DNA from: Rubrivivax sp. | GTDB lineage: Bacteria > Pseudomonadota > Gammaproteobacteria > Burkholderiales > Burkholderiaceae_C | NCBI GenBank assembly: GCA_030693565.1 | Contig: JAUYAJ010000601.1 | Span: 1-5,172 of the forward strand | Length of the DNA stretch: 5,172 bases | Reading direction: 5' to 3' | Part shown: positions 1-5,044 of the stretch, in pieces | Numbering within the stretch: the first letter of the stretch is position 1 | Layout of the letters: each line of letters begins with the position of its first letter | Position numbers and translations under genes: made by a program | The notes under the pieces: model-generated | Seen by the model: only the letters and a program-made list of their open reading frames with translations | Database searches by the model: none | Told to the model about the DNA's origin: nothing

Positions 1-539
1 TCGGCCAAGGTGGTGCGCGACAGGATCTGGCCGCGCCGGCGCAGCAGCAAGGTCAGCAGGTTGAATTCCTTCACCGTCAGGTCCAGCCGCTGCTGGGCCC
101 GGGTGGCCTTGCGCGCCAGCAGGTCCACGTCCAGGTCGGCCAGGCGCAGCTGGGTGCTGCTCGCACCCGCCCCGGCCGGTGCGCCGCGTCGCAGCAGCGC
201 GCCCACGCGCGCCAGCAATTCAGAGAAGGCGAAGGGCTTGACGAGGTAGTCATCCGCGCCCTGCTCCAGGCCGCGCACCCGGTCCTCGACCTTGTCGCGC
301 GCCGTCAGCATCAGCACCGGCGTGTAGTGCTGCAGCGCGCGCAGCGACGCCAGCACGCCGTAGCCGTCGACGCCGGGCAGCATCAGGTCCAGCAGCACCA
401 GGTCGTACTGGCCGCCGGTGGACAGGCGCCGGCCCTCGATGCCGTCATGGGCGAGATCGACCACATGGCCGTTCTCGCTCAAGCCCTTGTGCAGGTACTG
501 AGCGAGCTTGATTTCGTCTTCGACGACCAGGATGCGCAT
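1..539 (-). CDS. OmpR/PhoB-family response regulator, CusR/CopR/IrlR-like, partial (C-terminus outside window)
   Basis: This is a DNA-binding response regulator of a two-component system. It would be phosphorylated by a partner sensor kinase and then bind promoter DNA in the cytoplasm. The start is the ATG at 539-537, reading MRILVVEDE, the usual opening of this family. The receiver domain (about residues 1-118) has all key positions: acidic pair E7/D8, phospho-acceptor D51 in VLLDLMLPG, T79 in MLTARD, Y98, and K101 in DDYLVKPFAF. After a short Gly/Ala-rich linker, the winged-helix domain begins near residue 130 and contains LTVKEFNLL. The window ends at residue 179, before the recognition helix; relatives are about 225-230 residues. 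The RVRGLEQGADDYLVKPFAF stretch is typical of heavy-metal regulators such as CusR, CopR and IrlR. A CusR-like box lies 65-80 bases upstream of the start, which agrees with that group. The actual inducing signal is inferred only from similarity. There is no clear Shine-Dalgarno sequence. A sensor kinase gene is expected further left but is not visible. Confidence 0.93.
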   Translation of the reverse strand, partial: MRILVVEDEIKLAQYLHKGLSENGHVVDLAHDGIEGRRLSTGGQYDLVLLDLMLPGVDGYGVLASLRALQHYTPVLMLTARDKVEDRVRGLEQGADDYLVKPFAFSELLARVGALLRRGAPAGAGASSTQLRLADLDVDLLARKATRAQQRLDLTVKEFNLLTLLLRRRGQILSRTTLA

Positions 540-601
540 GGCGGCGGGGGGCTTGGGTGGGTGAACAGTGGGTCAATGGTCGCATTTTTCAAACTGGCGC
601 T

Positions 602-621
602 GGATTACGAATTTGTCATCC
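602..621. promoter_or_regulatory. CusR/CopR-like operator (imperfect palindrome) in the divergent intergenic region
   Basis: The 190-base gap between the regulator and the DUF4148 gene contains a 20-bp imperfect palindrome, in which 16 of 20 positions agree with the reverse complement. Its core at 604-619, ATTACGAATTTGTCAT, reads on the minus strand as ATGACAA-AT-TCGTAAT. The E. coli CusR box is known to be ATGACAA-NN-TTGTCAT (extended with A/T flanks), so one half-site is perfect and the other matches at 5 of 7 positions. The site is well placed to serve both divergent genes. A weak -10-like TAAAGT at 652-657 on the plus strand would put the box about 50 bases upstream of the DUF4148 transcription start. 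I found no convincing -35 on either strand. Binding by the adjacent regulator is inferred. Confidence 0.55.
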
Positions 622-716
622 GGCTGTCCGCTGGGTGTGGTTTTGGCTTTCTAAAGTTCATTTTGTGGTCGGCGAAACAGCCGGCCCTGAAGACCCAGAA
701 CCCACCCACCCTACTC

Positions 717-722
717 AAGGAG
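717..722 (+). promoter_or_regulatory. Strong Shine-Dalgarno sequence of the DUF4148 gene
   Basis: AAGGAG lies 7 bases before the ATG at 730, a near-ideal match and spacing. It fixes the start of the DUF4148 gene and contrasts with gmk, spoT and greB, which have no recognisable ribosome binding site. Confidence 0.8.
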
Positions 723-729
723 CTCCACC

Positions 730-1095
730 ATGAAGACCACCACGATCATTGCCGCCGCCGCCCTCTCGCTGTTCGCTGCCGGTGCCGCCCAGGCACAGCA
801 AGCCACCTACGAGCTGCCGCTGCCGGCGACGTCCACCACCAGCCGCGCCAGCGTGCTGGCCGAGTTGCAGCAAGCCCGCGCCGCTGGCTACCAAGGCGTG
901 ACCGAAGGCCAGTACCCGGTGCTGGTGCTGGCCGGCGCAAGCCGCAGCCGCGCCGAAGTGAACGCCGAGACGGCTGCGGCGATCGCCAGCGGCGAGTCGC
1001 AGCTGGCCAACGCCGAGCCGCACGGTTTTGCCAACAATGCCCAGAACCGCAGCGAGTTGCTCGCCCCGGTGCGCATGGCCAGCAACACCCGTTGA
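730..1095 (+). CDS. DUF4148 domain-containing small secreted protein
   Basis: This is a 121-residue protein of the DUF4148 family, which is abundant in Burkholderiales and has no known biochemical function. Residues 1-22 form a classic Sec signal peptide: K2, a hydrophobic run IIAAAALSLFAAG, and a cleavage motif AQA before Q23. The mature protein of about 99 residues is therefore expected in the periplasm or outside the cell. It contains the family's motif SRAxVxAExxxAxAxG twice, at residues 38-53 and 73-88, a spacing of 35 residues that suggests an internal duplication of helices. No cysteines, transmembrane segments or catalytic motifs are visible. Translation starts at ATG 730 after a strong AAGGAG. 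The gene diverges from the response regulator gene and shares with it a CusR-like operator, so regulation by that system is plausible but unproven. Two GC-rich hairpins follow the stop codon, suggesting a single-gene transcript. Family assignment is fairly secure; the role is unknown. Confidence 0.88.
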   Translation: MKTTTIIAAAALSLFAAGAAQAQQATYELPLPATSTTSRASVLAELQQARAAGYQGVTEGQYPVLVLAGASRSRAEVNAETAAAIASGESQLANAEPHGFANNAQNRSELLAPVRMASNTR

Positions 1096-1106
1096 GCGAC
1101 GGACGG

Positions 1107-1124
1107 CCGGGCTCGCGCCCGGTT
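1107..1124 (+). terminator. Possible terminator hairpin after the DUF4148 gene
   Basis: CCGGGC-TCGC-GCCCGG forms a perfect 6-bp GC stem with a 4-base loop, starting 12 bases after the DUF4148 stop codon. Only two T residues follow directly, so this is a weak intrinsic terminator at best. It could act together with the larger hairpin just downstream. Confidence 0.4.
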
Positions 1125-1137
1125 GAAAGTTCACGAC

Positions 1138-1170
1138 GGCCGGCCCGCAGCGCGCTGCCGCGGGCCGGCC
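1138..1170 (+). terminator. Long GC-rich hairpin between the DUF4148 gene and gmk
   Basis: GGCCGGCCCGC (1138-1148) and GCGGGCCGGCC (1160-1170) are perfect 11-base inverted arms around an 11-base loop that itself contains the palindrome AGCGCGCT. The RNA stem would be very stable, but no T-run follows (CGCCCCGTAG comes next), so it is not a standard rho-independent terminator. It may block read-through into gmk, protect the 3' end of the DUF4148 transcript, or be a protein site. Its right arm reaches to 7 bases before the proposed gmk -10 element. Confidence 0.45.
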
Positions 1171-1183
1171 CGCCCCGTAGAAT
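1155..1183 (+). promoter_or_regulatory. Candidate sigma-70 promoter of gmk, placed for a leaderless transcript
   Basis: TAGAAT at 1178-1183 matches the -10 consensus at 5 of 6 positions. CTGCCG at 1155-1160 is a weak -35 (3 of 6) at the ideal 17-base spacing. Only 6 bases separate the -10 element from the gmk ATG, so transcription would start at or very near the A of that ATG. No Shine-Dalgarno sequence is present, which agrees with a leaderless mRNA. The spoT promoter region has the same arrangement. Confidence 0.55.
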
Positions 1184-1189
1184 TTGCCG

Positions 1190-1810
1190 ATGGAAACACC
1201 CGGCAACCTGTTCGTCGTCGCCGCCCCCAGCGGCGCCGGCAAGTCCAGCCTCGTCAAGTCCTTGCTGGAACTCGACTCGCAGCTCGTGGTCTCGGTGTCG
1301 CACACGACACGCGCGCCGCGCGGCCAGGAGCAGTCGGGTCGTGACTACCACTTCGTCGACGACGCCAGGTTCCGCGCCATGGTCGATCATGGCGACTTCT
1401 TCGAATGGGCCCAGGTGCATGGCCACCTCTACGGCACCTCGCGCAGCGCCATCGAGGACCACCTGCAGCGCGGCGAAGACGTGATCCTGGAAATCGACTG
1501 GCAAGGCGCGTTGCAGATCAAGCAGCTGTTCGCCCACGCGGTGCTGATCTTCATCCTGCCGCCGAGCTGGGACGAGTTGCGCCAGCGTCTGCAGCGCCGC
1601 GGCGAGGACGGCCCGGAGGTGATCGCGCTGCGCATGAAAAATGCGCGCGAAGAGGTGGCCCAGGCCCGGCACTTCGACTTCGTTATAATCAATGCCTTGT
1701 TCGGGACCGCGCTTTTCGATCTGAAAACCGTGGTTCACTCGCAGCGCCTCAAGTACGCGGCGCAGCGGCGCAACCGCTCGCAGGTGTTTGCCGCTCTCGA
1801 TCTGATCTGA
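1190..1810 (+). CDS. gmk: Guanylate kinase
   Basis: Gmk is a cytoplasmic enzyme that transfers a phosphate from ATP to GMP (or dGMP) to give GDP, an essential step towards GTP and a supply route for (p)ppGpp precursors. The 206-residue protein has the expected family length. The Walker A loop is A12-PSGAGK-S19. The GMP-binding segment runs VSVSHTTRAPRGQEQSG (about 34-50, with T39, T40, R41) and continues through RDYHFV and YGTSR (81-85). EIDWQGALQIK (101-111) is the conserved core strand and helix. RLQRRGED (133-140) belongs to the lid, followed by FDLKTVVHSQRLKYAAQRR near the C-terminus. I choose the ATG at 1190 (METPGNLFVVAAPSG) over a TTG two codons earlier, because METPG fits the family and the -10 element leaves no room for the longer form. 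It is followed after 24 bases by rpoZ, a conserved pairing. It contains a perfect TATAAT near its 3' end that may be a promoter. Confidence 0.98.
   Translation: METPGNLFVVAAPSGAGKSSLVKSLLELDSQLVVSVSHTTRAPRGQEQSGRDYHFVDDARFRAMVDHGDFFEWAQVHGHLYGTSRSAIEDHLQRGEDVILEIDWQGALQIKQLFAHAVLIFILPPSWDELRQRLQRRGEDGPEVIALRMKNAREEVAQARHFDFVIINALFGTALFDLKTVVHSQRLKYAAQRRNRSQVFAALDLI
1684..1689 (+). promoter_or_regulatory. Perfect TATAAT inside gmk, candidate internal -10 element for rpoZ
   Basis: An exact TATAAT occurs in a strongly GC-rich coding region, about 145 bases before the rpoZ start. It is spelled by Val-Ile-Ile codons GTT-ATA-ATC, and this is the only ATA codon in gmk, whose other isoleucines are ATC. 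No good -35 hexamer is visible 16-18 bases upstream and the extended -10 TG is absent, so promoter activity is uncertain. Confidence 0.35.
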
Positions 1811-1834
1811 TCCGCCCAGAAAGCACCCCACCCC

Positions 1835-2038
1835 ATGGCCCGCATCACCGTCGAAGACTGCCTCGTCCGGATCCCGAACCGCTTCCAGCTCGTGCTGGCT
1901 GCGACCTACCGGGCACGCATGCTGAGCCAGGGCCATGCGCCCAAGGTCGAAGCCAAGAACAAGCCCGGCGTCACCGCGCTGCGCGAGATCGCCGCTGGCG
2001 AAGTGGGCATCGAGATGCTGCGCAAGGTGCCAGTCTGA
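1835..2038 (+). CDS. rpoZ: DNA-directed RNA polymerase omega subunit
   Basis: Omega is the smallest subunit of RNA polymerase. It binds the C-terminal region of beta-prime, aiding its folding and assembly. The 67-residue protein contains the family core: MARITVEDCL at the N-terminus, NRFQLVLAATYRARML (15-30), and KPGVTALREIAAGEVGIEML (43-62), where TALREI is the most conserved stretch. It lacks the longer C-terminal tail of the 91-residue E. coli protein, a normal state in betaproteobacteria. The N-terminal MARxTV is retained; in E. coli, omega residues 2-5 contribute to the ppGpp site at the omega/beta-prime interface. The gene follows gmk by 24 bases, with only a weak purine stretch (AGAAAG, 1818-1823) as a possible ribosome binding site. 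It is followed by an intrinsic-type terminator before spoT, so it is probably expressed with gmk and perhaps also from an internal promoter. Confidence 0.97.
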   Translation: MARITVEDCLVRIPNRFQLVLAATYRARMLSQGHAPKVEAKNKPGVTALREIAAGEVGIEMLRKVPV

Positions 2039-2062
2039 TCGACTGACCCGGCCTTCCCGCCC

Positions 2063-2103
2063 ACGGGCGCCCGCTTTCCACGAGCAGGCGCCCGTTGTCT
2101 TTT
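2063..2103 (+). terminator. Rho-independent terminator after rpoZ
   Basis: ACGGGCGCC (2063-2071) and GGCGCCCGT (2087-2095) form a perfect 9-bp stem. After one mismatch, two more G-C pairs (2073-2074 with 2084-2085) can extend it, leaving a 9-base loop. The stem runs directly into a T-rich tract, TTGTCTTTT (2095-2103). It begins 24 bases after the rpoZ stop codon and ends about 10 bases before the proposed spoT promoter. This is the best intrinsic terminator in the window. Confidence 0.8.
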
Positions 2104-2113
2104 GCGCCACCGT

Positions 2114-2142
2114 CTGTCGAAGCTCCCAAAGCGCGCTAAATT
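2114..2142 (+). promoter_or_regulatory. Candidate sigma-70 promoter of spoT, placed for a leaderless transcript
   Basis: CTGTCG (2114-2119, 3 of 6 against TTGACA) and TAAATT (2137-2142, 4 of 6 against TATAAT) are separated by 17 bases. The -10 element ends 6 bases before the ATG at 2149, so the transcript would start at or near the start codon. No Shine-Dalgarno sequence is visible. Spacing and hexamers mirror those in front of gmk. Each hexamer is weak alone; the support is the shared layout and the terminator just upstream. Confidence 0.45.
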
Positions 2143-2148
2143 CGGGCG

Positions 2149-4431
2149 ATGGGGATTCGCTCGCTCGCCGCTGAATTGTTGCCTTCCGCACTGCAAGGAC
2201 TGCAGCGCGCTGCGTTCACGACGGTGACGCTGCCGGCGATCGAGGCCACCTCGTTCGCTGCGCTGACCGACAAGCTGTCCTACCTCTCCAAGGCCGACCT
2301 CAAGCTGGTGCGCGCGGCCTACAAGTTCGCCGACGAGGCCCACCTGGGGCAGTTCCGACACAGCGGCCAGCCCTACATCACCCACCCGATCGCGGTGGCT
2401 GGCCTGTGCGCCGACTGGCGGCTCGACGTGCAAGCCATCATGGCCGCGTTGATGCACGACACCATCGAGGACAAGGGTGTCACCAAGACCGAACTGATCG
2501 AGCAGTTCGGCGCCCCGACCGCCGACCTGGTCGACGGCTTGACCAAACTCGACAAGCTGCACTTCAGCACCCGCGAGCAAGGCCAGGCCGAGAGCTTCCG
2601 CAAGATGTTGCTGGCGATGTCGCGCGACGTCCGCGTGATCCTCATCAAGCTCGCCGACCGCTTGCACAACATGCGCACGATGCAGGCGATGGCGCTCGAC
2701 AAGCGCCAGCGCATCGCCCGCGAGACGCTCGACATCTACGCCCCGATCGCCCACCGCCTGGGCCTGAACCAGAGTTATCGCGAACTGCAGGAGCTGTCGT
2801 TCCAGCACCTGCACCCCTGGCGCCACGGCGCGCTGGCCAAGGCGGTGCAGCGTGCGCGCGGCCATCGGCGCGACATCGTCGAGCGTGTGCAAAAGGAAGT
2901 CGAGCGCGCCTTCGCCAGCCAGAAGATCCGCGTTCAGGTCTCGGGCCGCGAGAAGACGATCTACTCGATCTACCGCAAGATGCGCGAGAAGCACTCGGGC
3001 TTCGCCCAGGTCAGCGACATCTTCGGCTTTCGCATCGTCGTGCCAAGCTTGCCCGAGTGCTATCTGGCGCTGGGCGTGCTGCACCAGCTTTACAAGCCGG
3101 CGCCGGGCCGCTTCAAGGACTACATCGCCATCCCCAAGGCCAACGGCTACCAGTCGCTGCACACCACGCTGGTGAGCCCGCTGGGCACGGCGATCGAGTT
3201 CCAGGTCCGCAACGACTCGATGCACGCGGTGGCCGAAAAAGGCATCGCCGCCCACTGGCTCTACAAGGCCGGCGCCAAGCATGGCGGCGTCGCCGACGCC
3301 CAGCGCCTGGGCGCGATGTGGCTGCAAAGTCTGGTCGACATCCAGGATGAGACCGGCGACGCTGGCGAGTTCCTCGAACACGTGAAGATCGACCTCTTCC
3401 CCGACGCCGTCTATGTCTTCACGCCGATGAGCAAGATCCTGGCGCTGCCGCGCGGCGCCACGCCGGTGGACTTCGCCTATGCGATCCATTCCGATGTCGG
3501 CGACCACACGGTGGCAGCCAAGGTCAACGGCGAGCCCGTGGTGCTGCGTACCGAACTGCGCAGCGGCGACGTCGTCGAGGTCATCACCGCGCCCGGCGCG
3601 CGCCCCAGCCCGGGCTGGCTGACGATGGTGCGCACCGGCCGCGCGCGCTCGAAGATCCGCCACTACCTGAAGAACATGGAGGCCGATGAATCGCGCGCCA
3701 TGGGCGAAAAGATGCTGACCCAGGCTTTGCGCGCCGAGGGCCTGAAACTGCCGTCGGCCGACCCGGGCGAGGCCAGTGCCGCGGCGCTGTGGCAGCAGCT
3801 CACGCGCTGGAGCGGCAACCGCAGCCGCGGCGATCTGCTGGTCGACATCGGCCTGGGGCGCAAGATCGCGATCATCGTCGCCAAGCGGCTGGCGCAACTG
3901 ATGATCGAAAAGGGCAACCGGCCCGACGCGGTGACGCTGACCATGGGCCGCTACGGCCACGACGAAGCAGCGCCGGCGCAGACGGTGGTTTTCGTCGACG
4001 GCAGCGAAGGCGCGTCGGTGCAGCTCGCCAGCTGCTGCCGGCCGATCCCGGGCGACGCCATCGTCGGCTACCTGGGCCGCGGCGAAGGCTTGATCGTGCA
4101 CACCGCCGAGTGCCTGACCGGCAAGAAGCTGTTCGACCGCGACAGCGAACGCTGGATGCACGTTGAATGGGCCGACGAACTGACGCGCGGCTTCGAGACC
4201 CGCATCGTCGCGCTGGTGAGCAACGGCAAAGGCGTGCTCGCCCAGGTGGCGGCAGCAGTCAGCGCCGCCGAAGCCGACATCCGCCACATCGACATGGGCG
4301 ACGTGCCAGCCAGCGAGGCCACCGAACTGCGGCTGCTGCTCAGTGTGCGCGAACGCCAGCACCTGGCCGATGTGCTGCGCAAGCTGCGCCGGGTGCCTGC
4401 CGTGCTGCGGGTCTGGCGCTACAAGCCCTGA
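2149..4431 (+). CDS. spoT: Bifunctional (p)ppGpp synthetase/hydrolase of the RelA/SpoT family
   Basis: This cytoplasmic enzyme sets the level of the alarmone (p)ppGpp: it makes it from ATP and GDP/GTP and hydrolyses it to GDP/GTP plus pyrophosphate. The 760-residue protein has the full long-RSH architecture. The HD hydrolase domain (about 40-200) keeps its metal and catalytic residues: H79 in YITHP, H103-D104 and E107-D108 in MHDTIED, and D170/N174 in LADRLHNM. The synthetase domain (about 245-390) has D290 in DIFGFRIVV, Y334 in YQSLHT and E.QVR followed by AAHWLYK. It carries RFKD (321-324), the RxKD form typical of bifunctional enzymes rather than the ExDD of synthetase-only RelA. A TGS domain (about 418-478) precedes a helical region, a zinc-finger-like region with C629, C630, H651 and C655, and a C-terminal ACT domain (about 680-760). 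The first 36 residues are a variable extension; ATG 2149 is chosen because a -10-like box precedes it, but a later start is possible. Both activities appear intact. Confidence 0.97.
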   Translation: MGIRSLAAELLPSALQGLQRAAFTTVTLPAIEATSFAALTDKLSYLSKADLKLVRAAYKFADEAHLGQFRHSGQPYITHPIAVAGLCADWRLDVQAIMAALMHDTIEDKGVTKTELIEQFGAPTADLVDGLTKLDKLHFSTREQGQAESFRKMLLAMSRDVRVILIKLADRLHNMRTMQAMALDKRQRIARETLDIYAPIAHRLGLNQSYRELQELSFQHLHPWRHGALAKAVQRARGHRRDIVERVQKEVERAFASQKIRVQVSGREKTIYSIYRKMREKHSGFAQVSDIFGFRIVVPSLPECYLALGVLHQLYKPAPGRFKDYIAIPKANGYQSLHTTLVSPLGTAIEFQVRNDSMHAVAEKGIAAHWLYKAGAKHGGVADAQRLGAMWLQSLVDIQDETGDAGEFLEHVKIDLFPDAVYVFTPMSKILALPRGATPVDFAYAIHSDVGDHTVAAKVNGEPVVLRTELRSGDVVEVITAPGARPSPGWLTMVRTGRARSKIRHYLKNMEADESRAMGEKMLTQALRAEGLKLPSADPGEASAAALWQQLTRWSGNRSRGDLLVDIGLGRKIAIIVAKRLAQLMIEKGNRPDAVTLTMGRYGHDEAAPAQTVVFVDGSEGASVQLASCCRPIPGDAIVGYLGRGEGLIVHTAECLTGKKLFDRDSERWMHVEWADELTRGFETRIVALVSNGKGVLAQVAAAVSAAEADIRHIDMGDVPASEATELRLLLSVRERQHLADVLRKLRRVPAVLRVWRYKP

Positions 4432-4438
4432 GGCCGCG

Positions 4439-5011
4439 TCAGCTGTTGCCGGCGTCCGGCGCCGGATAGCTCACCGCCAGCACCTCGATCGCCTCCAGCC
4501 CGCCCGGCGTCTGCAGCTGCAGTGAGTCGCCCTCGCGGGCCTTGAGCAGGGCGCGGGCGATCGGCGCCACCCAGCTCACCTCACCCTTGAGGTTGTCGAC
4601 TTCGTCGATGCCCTTGATGGTGATGGTGCGCTCGTCGCCATGTGCATTGACGTAGGTGACGGTGGCGCCGAAGAAGATCTGCTCGTTGCCATGGTGGCGC
4701 GCCGGGTCGGCGATTTCGGCGATGTCGAGCCGTTTGGTGAGAAAGCGGATCCGGCGGTCGATCTCGCGCAAGCGCTTCTTGCCGTAGAGGTAGTCGCCGT
4801 TCTCCGAGCGGTCGCCGTTCTTGGCCGCCCAGGACACGGTTTCGACCATCTTGGGGCGTTCGACGTCGAGCAGCGTCATCAACTCGGCGCGCAGCCGCTG
4901 GTAGCCGGCCGGCGTGATGTAGTTGCGCGCGCCAGCCGGCAATGCCGGCAGCGCCGGGCCTTCGTCGTCGTCCGCATCGCCTTCGGGCTCGCGGGTGAAT
5001 GCCTTGTTCAT
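4439..5011 (-). CDS. greB: Transcription elongation factor GreB
   Basis: GreB enters the secondary channel of RNA polymerase and stimulates cleavage of the 3' end of RNA in backtracked complexes, so that elongation can resume. The 190-residue protein aligns with E. coli GreB (158 residues) from about YITPAGYQRL (31-40). The N-terminal coiled-coil carries the tip acidic residues D67 and E70 in NGDRSENGDY, followed by KKRLREIDRRIRFLTKRL (78-95), which is highly characteristic of GreB rather than GreA. The C-terminal FKBP-like domain (about 112-190) includes FFGATVTYV and APIARALLKAREGD. About 28 extra N-terminal residues are rich in Asp/Glu (DADDDEG) then Ala/Pro, as in other Burkholderiales GreB proteins. 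The ATG at 5011-5009 opens this conserved MNKAFTRE segment. The gene converges on spoT with 7 bases between stops, so no separate terminator fits between them. No Shine-Dalgarno sequence precedes the start. Confidence 0.97.
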   Translation of the reverse strand: MNKAFTREPEGDADDDEGPALPALPAGARNYITPAGYQRLRAELMTLLDVERPKMVETVSWAAKNGDRSENGDYLYGKKRLREIDRRIRFLTKRLDIAEIADPARHHGNEQIFFGATVTYVNAHGDERTITIKGIDEVDNLKGEVSWVAPIARALLKAREGDSLQLQTPGGLEAIEVLAVSYPAPDAGNS

Positions 5012-5017
5012 GCGGCG

Positions 5018-5023
5018 ATTGTC
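5018..5023 (-). promoter_or_regulatory. Possible -10 element of greB close to the start codon
   Basis: On the minus strand, GACAAT (4 of 6 against TATAAT) ends 6 bases before the greB ATG, the same distance as for the proposed gmk and spoT elements. The hexamer 17 bases further upstream (AAAGTC) is not a convincing -35. No ribosome binding site is seen. This is weaker than the other two cases. Confidence 0.3.
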
Positions 5024-5044
5024 GGCCGCCGCTCAGACCCGACT

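Noticed and set aside
1184..1189. Upstream TTG start for gmk, adding two residues
   Set aside because: TTG is a poor start, the family normally begins near METPG, and the codon lies immediately after the -10-like box.
327..1484. A 385-codon plus-strand frame across the response regulator start, the intergenic region, the DUF4148 gene and gmk
   Set aside because: It overlaps three well-supported genes out of frame, and its product has low-complexity Arg/Ala/Pro content without a known fold.
1668..1683. Possible sigma-54 promoter (GGCAC near 1668) inside gmk
   Set aside because: The downstream GC element is not at the required spacing (CG is found instead), so the -24/-12 pattern fails.
746..2191. 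A 481-codon minus-strand frame opposite the DUF4148 gene, gmk and rpoZ
   Set aside because: It spans three plus-strand genes and their gaps and has no recognisable domain; it is a GC-bias shadow.
1906..4362. An 818-codon open frame on the minus strand opposite rpoZ and spoT
   Set aside because: It is antisense to two certain genes, crosses the intergenic terminator, is low in recognisable motifs and rich in His/Ala/Val/Arg/Gln as expected for a shadow frame in GC-rich DNA.
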